Source: Thalassotalea ponticola | GTDB taxonomy: Bacteria; Pseudomonadota; Gammaproteobacteria; Enterobacterales; Alteromonadaceae | Length of the DNA stretch: 64,000 nt | Assembly: GCF_041379045.1 (NCBI RefSeq) | Contig: NZ_CP166871.1 | Coordinates: 2,232,001-2,296,000, forward strand | Reading direction: 5' to 3' | Shown here: piece by piece, positions 19,459 to 26,883 of the stretch | Layout of the letters: each line of letters starts with the position of its first letter | How positions within the stretch are numbered: the stretch's first letter is position 1 | Program-made: the position numbers and the translations under genes | The notes under the pieces: model-generated | What the model was told of the DNA's origin: nothing | What the model saw: only the letters and a program-made list of their open reading frames with translations | The model's database searches: none

Positions 19459-19838
19459 TGGTCGGTCGTGAAGGTTCTGAACCTTCGACCAAGATTGCGT
19501 TAACGGTTAAAAGCCTTGGCTTTATCGCTAGCATTTACTTGCTGAAAAGAAAGTGGTCGGTCGTGAAAAGTTTGAACCTTCGACCAAGATTGCGTTAACG
19601 GTTAAAAGCCTTGGCTTTATCGCTAGCATTTACTTGCTGAAAAGAAAGTGGTCGGTCGTGAAGGTTCTGAACCTTCTACCAAGATTGCGTTAACGGTTAA
19701 AAGCCTTGGCTTTATCGCTAGCATTCACTTCATGAAAAGAAAGTGGTCGGTCGTGAAAGATTTGAACCTTCGACCAAGATTGCGTTAACGGTTAAAAGCC
19801 TTGGCTTTATCGCTAACATTTACTTGCTGAAAAGAAAG
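19459..19838 (-). repeat. Four tandem 95-bp tRNA-Lys-derived units
   Basis: The CCA-end complement (tgg) recurs at 19459, 19554, 19649 and 19744, and the next copy at 19839 is an intact tRNA: an exact 95-bp period. Each unit keeps the tRNA-Lys 3' part (variable loop, T arm, acceptor strand ACGACCG, A73, CCA). The anticodon loop core GGCTTTTAACC is also kept. The 5' acceptor strand and D arm are replaced by GCGATAAAGCCAA, so no cloverleaf can form. T arms vary between copies; units 1 and 3 carry a perfect GAAGGTTC/GAACCTTC hairpin. The units lie downstream of the intact genes in the transcript. Confidence 0.85.
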
Positions 19839-19914
19839 TGGTCGGTCGTGAAGGATTTGAACCTTCGACAAATTGGTTAAAAGCCAACTGCTCTACCAAC
19901 TGAGCTAACGACCG
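19839..19914 (-). tRNA. tRNA-Lys(UUU), copy 6 of the transcript
   Basis: A 76-nt cloverleaf with encoded CCA. The acceptor stem is CGGTCGT/ACGACCG, the anticodon loop CTTTTAA (anticodon TTT at 34-36) and the T arm GAAGG-TTCAAAT-CCTTC, with A73. The first pair is C1:G72, as in all copies here. It is the last intact gene of the array in the direction of transcription. Confidence 0.95.
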
Positions 19915-20044
19915 ATATAAGGATTGTGACTGTCTCATTTGATAAATGAGAAAGTGCTTGGTGATGATGTTTACCTTCGACCAAGATTGCGTTAACGGTT
20001 AAAAGCCTTGGCTTTATCGCTAACAGTCACTTCCTGAAAGAAAG
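19915..20044 (-). repeat. Degenerate tRNA-Lys unit, long-spacer type
   Basis: The core (about 19971-20023) contains the anticodon-arm remnant and AAAGCC/GGCTTT hairpin. The T arm and acceptor end are replaced by a GGTAAACATCATCACC segment, which allows CTTGGT/ACCAAG pairing. This gives a 206-bp step to the next CCA end at 20045. Sister copies lie at 20430-20559 and 20636-20765. Confidence 0.75.
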
Positions 20045-20139
20045 TGGTCGGTCGTGAAGGTTCTGAACCTTCTACCAAGATTGCGTTAACGGTTAAAAGC
20101 CTTGGCTTTATCGCTAGCATTTACTTGCTGAAAAGAAAG
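20045..20139 (-). repeat. Degenerate tRNA-Lys unit, 95-bp type
   Basis: The CCA end is at 20045 and the next intact tRNA-Lys begins exactly 95 bp later at 20140. It has the same composition as the tandem units at 19459-19838, including the GAAGGTTC/GAACCTTC palindrome in the T-arm position. It lacks the 5' acceptor strand and D arm, so it should not yield a tRNA. Confidence 0.8.
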
Positions 20140-20215
20140 TGGTCGGTCGTGAAGGATTTGAACCTTCGACAAATTGGTTAAAAGCCAACTGCTCTACCAA
20201 CTGAGCTAACGACCG
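20140..20215 (-). tRNA. tRNA-Lys(UUU), copy 5 of the transcript
   Basis: The sequence and cloverleaf match the other five intact copies (anticodon TTT, C1:G72, encoded CCA). It is separated by 31 bp from the next upstream copy. Confidence 0.95.
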
Positions 20216-20246
20216 ATATAAGAATGTTCACTTTCTGAAAAGAAAG

Positions 20247-20322
20247 TGGTCGGTCGTGAAGGATTTGAACCTTCGACAAATTGGTTAAAAGCCAACTGCT
20301 CTACCAACTGAGCTAACGACCG
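20247..20322 (-). tRNA. tRNA-Lys(UUU), copy 4 of the transcript
   Basis: An intact 76-nt tRNA-Lys with the TTT anticodon and encoded CCA. The 107-bp spacing to both neighbouring intact copies defines the simple tRNA-plus-spacer unit of the array. Confidence 0.95.
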
Positions 20323-20353
20323 ACATAAGATTGTTCACTTCCTGAAGAGAAAG

Positions 20354-20429
20354 TGGTCGGTCGTGAAGGATTTGAACCTTCGACAAATTGGTTAAAAGCC
20401 AACTGCTCTACCAACTGAGCTAACGACCG
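20354..20429 (-). tRNA. tRNA-Lys(UUU), copy 3 of the transcript
   Basis: An intact 76-nt tRNA-Lys matching the other copies. A degenerate long-spacer unit separates it from the next upstream copy. Confidence 0.95.
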
Positions 20430-20559
20430 ACATAAGATTGCTCACTTCCTCGTTTGGCGAAGAGAAAGCGCTTGGTGATGAAGTTTACCTTCGACCAAGA
20501 TTACGTTAACGGTTAAAAGCCTTGGCTTTATCGCTAACAGTCACTTCCTGAAAAGAAAG
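20430..20559 (-). repeat. Degenerate tRNA-Lys unit, long-spacer type
   Basis: The core at about 20485-20538 repeats the unit at 19971-20023 with minor changes (TTACGTTAACG instead of TTGCGTTAACG). The step between flanking CCA ends is again exactly 206 bp. Confidence 0.75.
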
Positions 20560-20635
20560 TGGTCGGTCGTGAAGGATTTGAACCTTCGACAAATTGGTTA
20601 AAAGCCAACTGCTCTACCAACTGAGCTAACGACCG
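20560..20635 (-). tRNA. tRNA-Lys(UUU), copy 2 of the transcript
   Basis: An intact 76-nt tRNA-Lys matching the other copies. It is flanked on both sides by degenerate long-spacer units. Confidence 0.95.
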
Positions 20636-20765
20636 ACATAAGATTGTTCACTTTCTCATTTGGCGAAGAGAAAGCGCTTGGTGATGATGTTTACCTTCGA
20701 CCAAGATTGCGTTAACGGTTTAAAGCCGTGGCTTTATCGCTAACAGTCACTTCCTGAAAAGAAAG
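20636..20765 (-). repeat. Degenerate tRNA-Lys unit, long-spacer type
   Basis: The third long-spacer copy, 206 bp between flanking CCA ends. It has two substitutions in the conserved palindrome (GGTTTAAAGCCGTGG on the plus strand), so it has drifted most from the consensus. Confidence 0.75.
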
Positions 20766-20841
20766 TGGTCGGTCGTGAAGGATTTGAACCTTCGACAAAT
20801 TGGTTAAAAGCCAACTGCTCTACCAACTGAGCTAACGACCG
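20766..20841 (-). tRNA. tRNA-Lys(UUU), first copy of the transcript
   Basis: An intact 76-nt tRNA-Lys (acceptor CGGTCGT/ACGACCG, anticodon TTT, encoded CCA). It is nearest to the array promoter, whose -10 element lies about 42 bp upstream. Confidence 0.95.
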
Positions 20842-20873
20842 ACATATAGTTGCGTTAGGGCTTGTGCCTCAAC

Positions 20874-20910
20874 GCGGGGCATATAATACTGATAATAATT
20901 TTTAGTGCAA
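20874..20910 (-). promoter_or_regulatory. Stringent-type promoter of the tRNA-Lys array
   Basis: On the minus strand TTGCAC (20905-20910) and TATTAT (20883-20888) are 16 bp apart. They are followed by a GC-rich discriminator (ATGCCCCG) of the kind seen at stable-RNA promoters under ppGpp control. AT-rich sequence lies upstream, as for an UP element. Confidence 0.75.
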
Positions 20911-21051
20911 CAACAATTTTAAGATTTTAAAGAAAAACTGTTCGTTCGCACAAAAATACAGCATTTAGCTTTCTTTACTAAGCCTTAACTAAACTCAATA
21001 AAGGTCCACTTACCAGCCTAATACGGTTTAACGTACCGTTTTAGATTAGCG

Positions 21052-21084
21052 AAAAAAGAACCCGACATCCAACGGTTCTTTTTT
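21052..21084. terminator. Bidirectional terminator after cpoB
   Basis: AAAAAAGAACC and GGTTCTTTTTT pair across an 11-base loop. It closes the tol-pal operon on the minus strand and separates it from the tRNA array promoter. Confidence 0.85.
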
Positions 21085-21103
21085 GCTGCGAGTAATAGAC
21101 AAA

Positions 21104-21862
21104 TTATAGACTGGCTAAACGCGCTTTTGCCAATTGTGCAGCAGATGAGCCTGCATATTCAGCGATAACACGTTCAAATAGAGATTTGGCTTGCGCTGTC
21201 TGACCTTGCTTTTGCTTTACCATACCCAGTTTTAAGATTGCATCGCTGCGCTTAGATGATTTCTCGTAGTTATTCATCACAATGCTAAATTCTTTTTCAG
21301 CAGCAGATAAATCACCTTTGTTAAACAGCAGTTGCCCTAACCAATAGTGGGCATTATCGGCATAACTTGAATTAGGGTATTGTTCAGTGAACTTTTTAAA
21401 TTCAACAATCGCTTGATCATAGCGTTTGTCTTTTAAAACTAAGTTTACCGCGCGATCATAGGTTTGATTTTCAGTTAGGTTTTCGGAGTATTCAACCGAA
21501 GACGGTTGTGTACTTGCAGGTGGTACTACAGCCGCAGAGCTCTGTGATAAACGACGGTCGATTTCCTGATACAGTTCGCGTTGGCGCTGTAAGATTTGTT
21601 TAATCGTATAGGCCTGCTCTTCAGTAACACCACGCAATTGACTAACCTCAGTTTGCAGCTCGTCAATTTGTTGTTGCATGTCAATTAGTGCACGATTGCG
21701 AACTTGTAGCATGCGTTGTAACGTTGCTACATCCGTCGTTTGATCTGGGGTATCGTTAACTGTCGATTGGTTAATATCGAGTACGGGTGCAGGCTCAGCA
21801 GCAAGTGCTATATTAGCACCTGCTGCCACCGCAAAACCCAAGATAAGTTTATACGATTTCAT
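21104..21862 (-). CDS. cpoB: Tol-Pal system protein CpoB (YbgF)
   Basis: A 252-residue periplasmic protein. It has a signal peptide (about 1-21), an N-terminal coiled coil with heptads (about 45-85) that trimerises in the family, a Ser/Pro linker, and C-terminal TPR repeats (about 130-250). By family it links Tol-Pal function with the PBP1B-LpoB peptidoglycan synthase during division. It is the last gene of the tol operon, 17 bp after pal. Confidence 0.93.
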   Translation of the reverse strand: MKSYKLILGFAVAAGANIALAAEPAPVLDINQSTVNDTPDQTTDVATLQRMLQVRNRALIDMQQQIDELQTEVSQLRGVTEEQAYTIKQILQRQRELYQEIDRRLSQSSAAVVPPASTQPSSVEYSENLTENQTYDRAVNLVLKDKRYDQAIVEFKKFTEQYPNSSYADNAHYWLGQLLFNKGDLSAAEKEFSIVMNNYEKSSKRSDAILKLGMVKQKQGQTAQAKSLFERVIAEYAGSSAAQLAKARLASL

Positions 21863-21879
21863 TTATTATTCCGTCTGTA

Positions 21880-22422
21880 TTAGTAAACCAATACTGCACG
21901 ACGGTTTTTAGCGAAGGCGCTTTCACTGCGATCATTAACCGCTGGCTTTTCTTCACCGTAAGATACCGTTTCGATTTGTGTCGACATTACGCCAGAGTTC
22001 TCTAGGTATTTTTGTACCGCCTGTGCACGACGCTCGCCAAGTGCGATGTTGTATTCTGGTGTACCGCGCTCATCGGCATGACCTTCAATAACAACTTTTG
22101 CGTTTGCATTTTTCACTAAGAATGCTGCGTGTAAGTCAAGTACTGACGTTACAGAGCTATCAAGTTTTGCTGTATCAAAGTCGAAGTAAACAGTGTTTGC
22201 AGCAGAAAGTTTTTCTTGCTCTTCTTGTTTGATCTGCTCTAGACGAGCCATTTCAGCAGCGGCTGCCGCTTCTGCAGCTTGTTGCTCTGCTTGTGCTTCT
22301 GCTGCTGCTTTATTAGCAGCAATACGCGCTTCTTCATCAGTCGTGTCGTTTGATGAACACGCTGCCAAAGCAAGCATAGGTAGGGCTACAGCCATGCTCT
22401 TTACTAATTTATTTAAACGCAT
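21880..22422 (-). CDS. pal: Peptidoglycan-associated lipoprotein Pal
   Basis: A 180-residue outer-membrane lipoprotein. The lipobox is LAAC with Cys22. An Ala/Glu-rich helical linker (about 30-70) leads to an OmpA-like peptidoglycan-binding domain (about 75-180) with GHADERGTPEYN and GERRAQAV. It binds diaminopimelate in the wall and TolB. The operon position directly between tolB and cpoB is canonical. The linker is a little longer than in E. coli Pal. Confidence 0.96.
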   Translation of the reverse strand: MRLNKLVKSMAVALPMLALAACSSNDTTDEEARIAANKAAAEAQAEQQAAEAAAAAEMARLEQIKQEEQEKLSAANTVYFDFDTAKLDSSVTSVLDLHAAFLVKNANAKVVIEGHADERGTPEYNIALGERRAQAVQKYLENSGVMSTQIETVSYGEEKPAVNDRSESAFAKNRRAVLVY

Positions 22423-22469
22423 TTTGATTCCTCAATTGATACAAAATTATTATTCTAAATTTATATTTT

Positions 22470-23825
22470 TTATAAATACGGTGACCAAGCAGGTGATTTC
22501 ACTTGCCCGTTTTTGGCCGGCAGACGCGCTTTAAAGCGACCGTCTACAGACACGAGTCCAAGTACTTGACGATTACCATGCAGAGTACTGTATATTATCA
22601 TGCCTCCGTTGGGAGCAATACTTGGTGATTCGTCAAGTCGGGTTTGAGTTAACACCTCGACTTGCGAATAAGCATCAAGAGCTTGCTTGGCAAGGCGATA
22701 TTGTCCCTGTGTTCGATTCACCATTACTAACTGACTACCATCAGGTGTTATCGAACCACCGAGGTTCATTTCACCATCAAAGGTCAGTCGTCTAATTTTC
22801 CCATCAGCTAAATTTACTCGATATAGCTGCGGTTTGCCACCCCGTTCTGAGGTAAATATCAAAGATTTTCCATCCGGTGACCAATTCGGTTCGGTATCAA
22901 TGGCTCGATGGCGAGTAATTCGTTGAAGTTTTTTACTTTGTAAGTCCATTACGTACACTTCTGGATTGCCATCTTTAGACAAGACCAACGCCATTTTATC
23001 ACCGTTTGGCGACCAACGAGGCGCGCCATTAATGCCTTTAAAGCTTGAGATAACTTCGCGCTTTGCGGTGTAAATATCTTGCACGTAAATTTGTGCCTGA
23101 CGTTGTTCAAAGGTGACATAAGCCAGTTTTGAACCATCTGGCGACCACGTTGGCGACATCAGCGGCTCAGACGATCGCAATAACACTTGCTCGTTGTAGC
23201 CGTCGTAATCAGCAATCACTAACTGATAAGGCTTGCTGCCTTCATCGCGGACAATGATATACGCAATTTTGGTACGAAAGGCACCGCGAATGCCGGTCAG
23301 TTTTTCAAATACCACATCCGATATTTGATGCGCTTTCGGGCGCAATAAGTTGGCACTAATGTACTGCGTTGGCTTTGAATCCACTAACACGTGAGAATTG
23401 CCTTGTACCAATCTACCGTTTTGTAACGCTTGGCCTTCACCACCGCTTAATTGACCGCGAATCACGTCAATCAACTTAAACGATACCAAAAAGCGTCCAT
23501 CATCAGTTTGTTCAATATTGCCCATCACCAGCGCTTCAACCCCCAAAGACGCCCATGCTTGGTAGTCAATGTCTTCAATTGATTTTGGCTGCTGCGGCAT
23601 ACTCAAGGTTGCCAACGGATTAAACTTACCACTGCGCAGTAAATCTTCGCGAATGATCTTACTGACATCATGAGGCAGCTCACTGGTGCCCTGATAGGTA
23701 AACGGCAACACCGCGATAGGACGGGTTGTATCAACACCACCGGTTATCACTAACTCCAATTCAGCGTGCGCTTTACTGATCAGCGCAGCGAACATGGCGA
23801 CGAAAAATAATAATTTTTTAATCAT
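22470..23825 (-). CDS. tolB: Tol-Pal system beta-propeller protein TolB
   Basis: A 451-residue periplasmic protein. A signal peptide (about 1-21, ending KAHA) is followed by an N-terminal alpha/beta domain and a six-bladed propeller. The blades carry repeats such as [15 protein letters not shown] and [14 protein letters not shown]. It binds Pal and is remodelled by TolA as part of outer-membrane constriction. It starts 6 bp after tolA and ends 47 bp before pal. Confidence 0.96.
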   Translation of the reverse strand: MIKKLLFFVAMFAALISKAHAELELVITGGVDTTRPIAVLPFTYQGTSELPHDVSKIIREDLLRSGKFNPLATLSMPQQPKSIEDIDYQAWASLGVEALVMGNIEQTDDGRFLVSFKLIDVIRGQLSGGEGQALQNGRLVQGNSHVLVDSKPTQYISANLLRPKAHQISDVVFEKLTGIRGAFRTKIAYIIVRDEGSKPYQLVIADYDGYNEQVLLRSSEPLMSPTWSPDGSKLAYVTFEQRQAQIYVQDIYTAKREVISSFKGINGAPRWSPNGDKMALVLSKDGNPEVYVMDLQSKKLQRITRHRAIDTEPNWSPDGKSLIFTSERGGKPQLYRVNLADGKIRRLTFDGEMNLGGSITPDGSQLVMVNRTQGQYRLAKQALDAYSQVEVLTQTRLDESPSIAPNGGMIIYSTLHGNRQVLGLVSVDGRFKARLPAKNGQVKSPAWSPYL

Positions 23826-23831
23826 AATCTG

Positions 23832-24824
23832 TTATTTAAACTCTGGTTGATAGTGAATAATGATATTTTCAAGTTGCTTAAATACGGCAGGGTCCTTTGA
23901 CACGGGCAAAGTATTGGCCTTAGTCACTGCTTTTACTGCTTCTTGGCACACCGCGCGATCGCCATCTACCGCGGTCGCACTGATCACAAAGCCACTCGAT
24001 GCCAGTTTGATACGTACTTTACACGATTTACCCCGCATAGTGGTTTCATCTTTGATAAAGTTACGCGCGATAGTTTGAGTAATCAACGCACTGTACTTAT
24101 CAACTTCGCTCATCACTTGCTGACTTCGAGCACTTTCGCGAGCGGCCATTTCTTCCTGCATTTGTTGCTCTAACAAGCGTTGCTGTTCGGCGCGCTCTGC
24201 AGCTTCTTTACGGCGTTTTTCCTCTTCTAGCTTTTTGCGACGGCGCTCTTCTTCCGCTTTGCGAGCCGCTTCCTCTTCGCGTTCACGACGGGCTTTTGCT
24301 TCCGCAGCAGCTTGTTCGGCTTTCTTGCGTTCTGCAACTTTTTGCTGGCGCGCTTTTTCTTCAGCTTCGGCTTTTGCCTTTGCTTGTTTAGCGGCGCGTT
24401 CTGCTTTAACGCGTTCCGCTTCCTTGCGCTTTCTATCTTGCTCTAGCTTTTTAATTCGCTCGGCTTCCGCTTGTCGCTTCTGGCGCGCTTGCTCAGCGCG
24501 ACGTTCAAGCTCTTTGATCCGCTGTTTTTCGCGGTTATCGGCAAGCTCTTTTTCGCGCTTTAGTTTATCCACTTGCTGTTGTAATTTGGCACTGTCGACA
24601 ACAACGGCATCAATCACCTGCATTTGCGGTTTAGGTGTCGGTTTGGGTTTGGCGCTAAAATCGGTATTGGCAATAAGGATCACCGCAAACACCGCATGCA
24701 CCGCAAGCGCGGCGACTAAAGCGATAAGATAATTTTGCTTAATCGTTTTGCCATTGGGTAAATAAGTAAAGATACCCATACACTTCGCAATGACGCCACC
24801 GATAAGTTTCTTTATCACATTCAC
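23832..24824 (-). CDS. tolA: TolA, energy-coupling protein of the Tol system
   Basis: A 330-residue inner-membrane protein. A single transmembrane segment lies at about 32-54. A very long Lys/Glu/Ala/Arg helical domain (about 85-230) spans the periplasm. A C-terminal globular TolA-III domain (about 240-330) follows, with GKSCKVRIKLASSG. It transmits the TolQ-TolR proton-motive force to TolB-Pal. It is shorter than E. coli TolA (421 residues) mainly in the helix. The first 30 residues before the membrane segment are long, so a later start is possible. Confidence 0.94.
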   Translation of the reverse strand: MNVIKKLIGGVIAKCMGIFTYLPNGKTIKQNYLIALVAALAVHAVFAVILIANTDFSAKPKPTPKPQMQVIDAVVVDSAKLQQQVDKLKREKELADNREKQRIKELERRAEQARQKRQAEAERIKKLEQDRKRKEAERVKAERAAKQAKAKAEAEEKARQQKVAERKKAEQAAAEAKARREREEEAARKAEEERRRKKLEEEKRRKEAAERAEQQRLLEQQMQEEMAARESARSQQVMSEVDKYSALITQTIARNFIKDETTMRGKSCKVRIKLASSGFVISATAVDGDRAVCQEAVKAVTKANTLPVSKDPAVFKQLENIIIHYQPEFK

Positions 24825-24827
24825 GTG

Positions 24828-25250
24828 TTAATTCTCCACCGACTCTGTCATCAAACCGACAGATGGCACACCTGCGTTTTGCAGTAACACCATAAGTTGG
24901 ATAACCGCATTGTAGTTAACGTTACCATCGCCATTGACAACCACCGGGGTGTCGGGGTCAACGGTTAGACGAGCGCGAACTAGCGTCGCTAACTCTTCAG
25001 GCTCAAGTGGTTCACTTTTACTGTCACCTACGTTGAGATAAAAACGCCCATTGACGTCAACACTCGCCACCAGTGGAGGCTTGGAGTCTTGTGATAACGT
25101 TTCCGCGTCAGCTTTTGGTAAGTCGACCTTCACCCCTTGGGTGATCAACGGTGCGGTTACCATAAAAATAATTAATAACACCAGCATGACATCAATGTAC
25201 GGGACGACATTGATTTCTGCTACGCGTTTTCGCTTTGAACGAACATACAT
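24828..25250 (-). CDS. tolR: TolR, ExbD-type proton channel subunit
   Basis: A 140-residue ExbD/TolR protein with one membrane helix (about 17-38) containing the essential Asp20 in VVPYIDVMLVLL. A periplasmic domain ends the protein (VVVNGDGNVNYNAVIQLM). It forms the ion-conducting unit with TolQ. Spacing to tolQ and tolA is 15 bp and 3 bp. Confidence 0.95.
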   Translation of the reverse strand: MYVRSKRKRVAEINVVPYIDVMLVLLIIFMVTAPLITQGVKVDLPKADAETLSQDSKPPLVASVDVNGRFYLNVGDSKSEPLEPEELATLVRARLTVDPDTPVVVNGDGNVNYNAVIQLMVLLQNAGVPSVGLMTESVEN

Positions 25251-25265
25251 AATCGGCGCTCCTGC

Positions 25266-25964
25266 TTATTGCGGTTGCGTCTGTGTTGCTGGCATCGCCA
25301 CCGTTTGGCGCTGTAAAATACTTGAAAACTCTTCCATAAAGTTACCATAGCTGTTTTCCAAACGCTCAACCGTATGTGAAAAACGGTTATACGCCATAAC
25401 AGCGGGAATTGCCGCAAACAAGCCCATCGCCGTTGCGATCAATGCTTCAGCAATACCCGGCGCCACCATGGCCAAGGTCGCTTGTTGCACCGCTCCCAAC
25501 GCGATGAATGAATTCATAATTCCCCAAACCGTACCAAATAGGCCAATGTACGGACTAATAGAGCCAACAGTGGCCAAAAATGACAAGTGGGTTTCCAACT
25601 CATCAACTTCTCTTGACAACGCGACGCGCATCGCTCGGTGTGTACCGTCAACGATTTGCTGAGGTTTTGCGCCTGGGGTCTTGCGAATGCGGGCAAACTC
25701 TTTAAAACCAGCAACAAACAAACTTTCTAAGCCCGTCATATGACCGCGCGCAGTTATTTCTTTGTACAGCTTGCCTAAATCAGCACCTGACCAAAACTTA
25801 TCCTCAAATGCTAAAGCATTTAGTTTGGCGTTATTTAACGCCTTTGAGCGTTGAATAATCATCGTCCAAGAAGCGATGGAAAACCCAAGTAAGGTCAGCA
25901 TAACCGCCTTTACAAGTAAGCTGGCCTGTAAAAATAAATCAAAAAATGAAAGTTCAGCGTGCAC
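25266..25964 (-). CDS. tolQ: TolQ, ExbB-type proton channel subunit
   Basis: A 232-residue protein with three membrane helices (about 14-36, 132-155 and 168-190) and a cytoplasmic loop between the first two. The segment [17 protein letters not shown] is the conserved TolQ/ExbB channel region. It overlaps the end of ybgC by 11 bp, so translation is probably coupled. Confidence 0.95.
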   Translation of the reverse strand: MHAELSFFDLFLQASLLVKAVMLTLLGFSIASWTMIIQRSKALNNAKLNALAFEDKFWSGADLGKLYKEITARGHMTGLESLFVAGFKEFARIRKTPGAKPQQIVDGTHRAMRVALSREVDELETHLSFLATVGSISPYIGLFGTVWGIMNSFIALGAVQQATLAMVAPGIAEALIATAMGLFAAIPAVMAYNRFSHTVERLENSYGNFMEEFSSILQRQTVAMPATQTQPQ

Positions 25965-26367
25965 TGGTTAATGCTCCTAAAATAACTGCAGGGATGGGAC
26001 AAGGTTTTGCTTTGTTTAAATCGACACAAGCGACGTTAACACTCACACGGCACAATAAGGTGTTCTCTTGATTAGCGATCTCTTGTTCAAATTGCAAACT
26101 TGCCTTTTTTAAATTAGATATTGTTGTTGTCACGGTAAGTAAATCATCCAATCGGGCGGACGCCTTGTTTTCCATAGCCACTTTTGTGACCACAAATCCA
26201 AGCTTTTGTTCAAGAAAATATGATTGGTTAATACCCAACGCTCTTAGCCACTCAGTGCGAGCGCGCTCGGCAAATTTTAAATAATTTGCGTAGTAGACGA
26301 TGCCACCGGCATCAGTGTCTTCATAAAAGACTCGAATTGAATAGGTAAAGCGCTTATTTTTATCCAT
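25954..26367 (-). CDS. ybgC: YbgC, acyl-CoA thioesterase of the tol-pal operon
   Basis: A hot-dog fold thioesterase of 137 residues. The catalytic segment is [18 protein letters not shown] with the conserved Asp in DTDAGG. The start is set at 26367 because it gives the family length and N-terminus ([13 protein letters not shown]). The frame extends to 26397 without a better ribosome site. YbgC proteins hydrolyse short or long acyl-CoA or acyl-ACP and are usually the first gene of the tol operon, as here. Confidence 0.92.
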   Translation of the reverse strand: MDKNKRFTYSIRVFYEDTDAGGIVYYANYLKFAERARTEWLRALGINQSYFLEQKLGFVVTKVAMENKASARLDDLLTVTTTISNLKKASLQFEQEIANQENTLLCRVSVNVACVDLNKAKPCPIPAVILGALTSAR

Positions 26368-26397
26368 TAGAGGTCTAATTCGATACTGCCATAACAA

Positions 26398-26796
26398 CCA
26401 AGCCTTATCTTACGTTATATATCGCCTCATCCTCAAGAGCCATAACTCTATTTTGTCTAAACAACAGCCAACATTTACAAAATTCAACGCTGTTTTGCCT
26501 TAAACATAAAAAAAATAACCCTAGTGAACCTCTCCTTTTCGGCCTCACGCCCCCATTAACAAAAATAAATATTTACTATGAAACGCGTTAAACTGGATAA
26601 AAAGTCAGAAAATATAAATAAAAAAACACATCTTAACAGCACCACACATACATTAGTTTTTCTTATCCGAATAAGCAAAAAATCTCGTTTGTTTACGACC
26701 ATTAAAGACCATAGAATGCGCGCATCTTGGAAACATCTCTTGTTAATATACTGTTCCTGGATTTATTTAACTTCCTACTATCAACTCTTATTGTTG
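26398..26796. other. AT-rich spacer between ybgC and the xdhC leader
   Basis: About 400 bp with no credible gene. A frame joins it to xdhC but reads through a strong terminator and lacks a ribosome site. A TATACT (26747-26752) preceded by TTGGAA could be a weak plus-strand promoter, though the 14-bp gap is short. The minus-strand promoter of the tol operon should be here but was not identified. Confidence 0.45.
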
Positions 26797-26828
26797 AGCC
26801 CACTTGATTACAAGTGGGCTTTTTTTTT
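26755..26828 (+). ncRNA. Candidate small RNA or transcribed leader before xdhC
   Basis: A complete intrinsic terminator on the plus strand has no protein gene upstream of it on that strand. A possible -10 (TATACT) just upstream would give an RNA of about 70 nt ending in the terminator. It could be an independent small RNA or an attenuated leader of xdhC. No known RNA family was recognised. Confidence 0.35.
26797..26828 (+). terminator. Strong intrinsic terminator upstream of xdhC
   Basis: AGCCCACTTG and CAAGTGGGCT form a perfect 10-bp stem with loop ATTA and an eight-T tract. It lies 55 bp upstream of the xdhC start, on the same strand. Confidence 0.92.
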
Positions 26829-26883
26829 GCTAAACAAATATTTTATCAGTAAGTTATATACATACTTACCTAAGGGATGGACT

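Noticed and set aside
19459..20841. CRISPR array
   Set aside because: The repeats are 95 bp and longer with tRNA content, not 23-50 bp repeats with unique spacers, and no cas genes are near.
24235..24732. 165-codon plus-strand gene opposite tolA
   Set aside because: It is the antisense shadow of the Lys/Glu/Ala-rich tolA helix and reads as a Ser/Arg/Ala-rich string.
26578..26883. N-terminal extension of XdhC
   Set aside because: The extra frame passes through a perfect intrinsic terminator, lacks a ribosome site and is unlike XdhC proteins.
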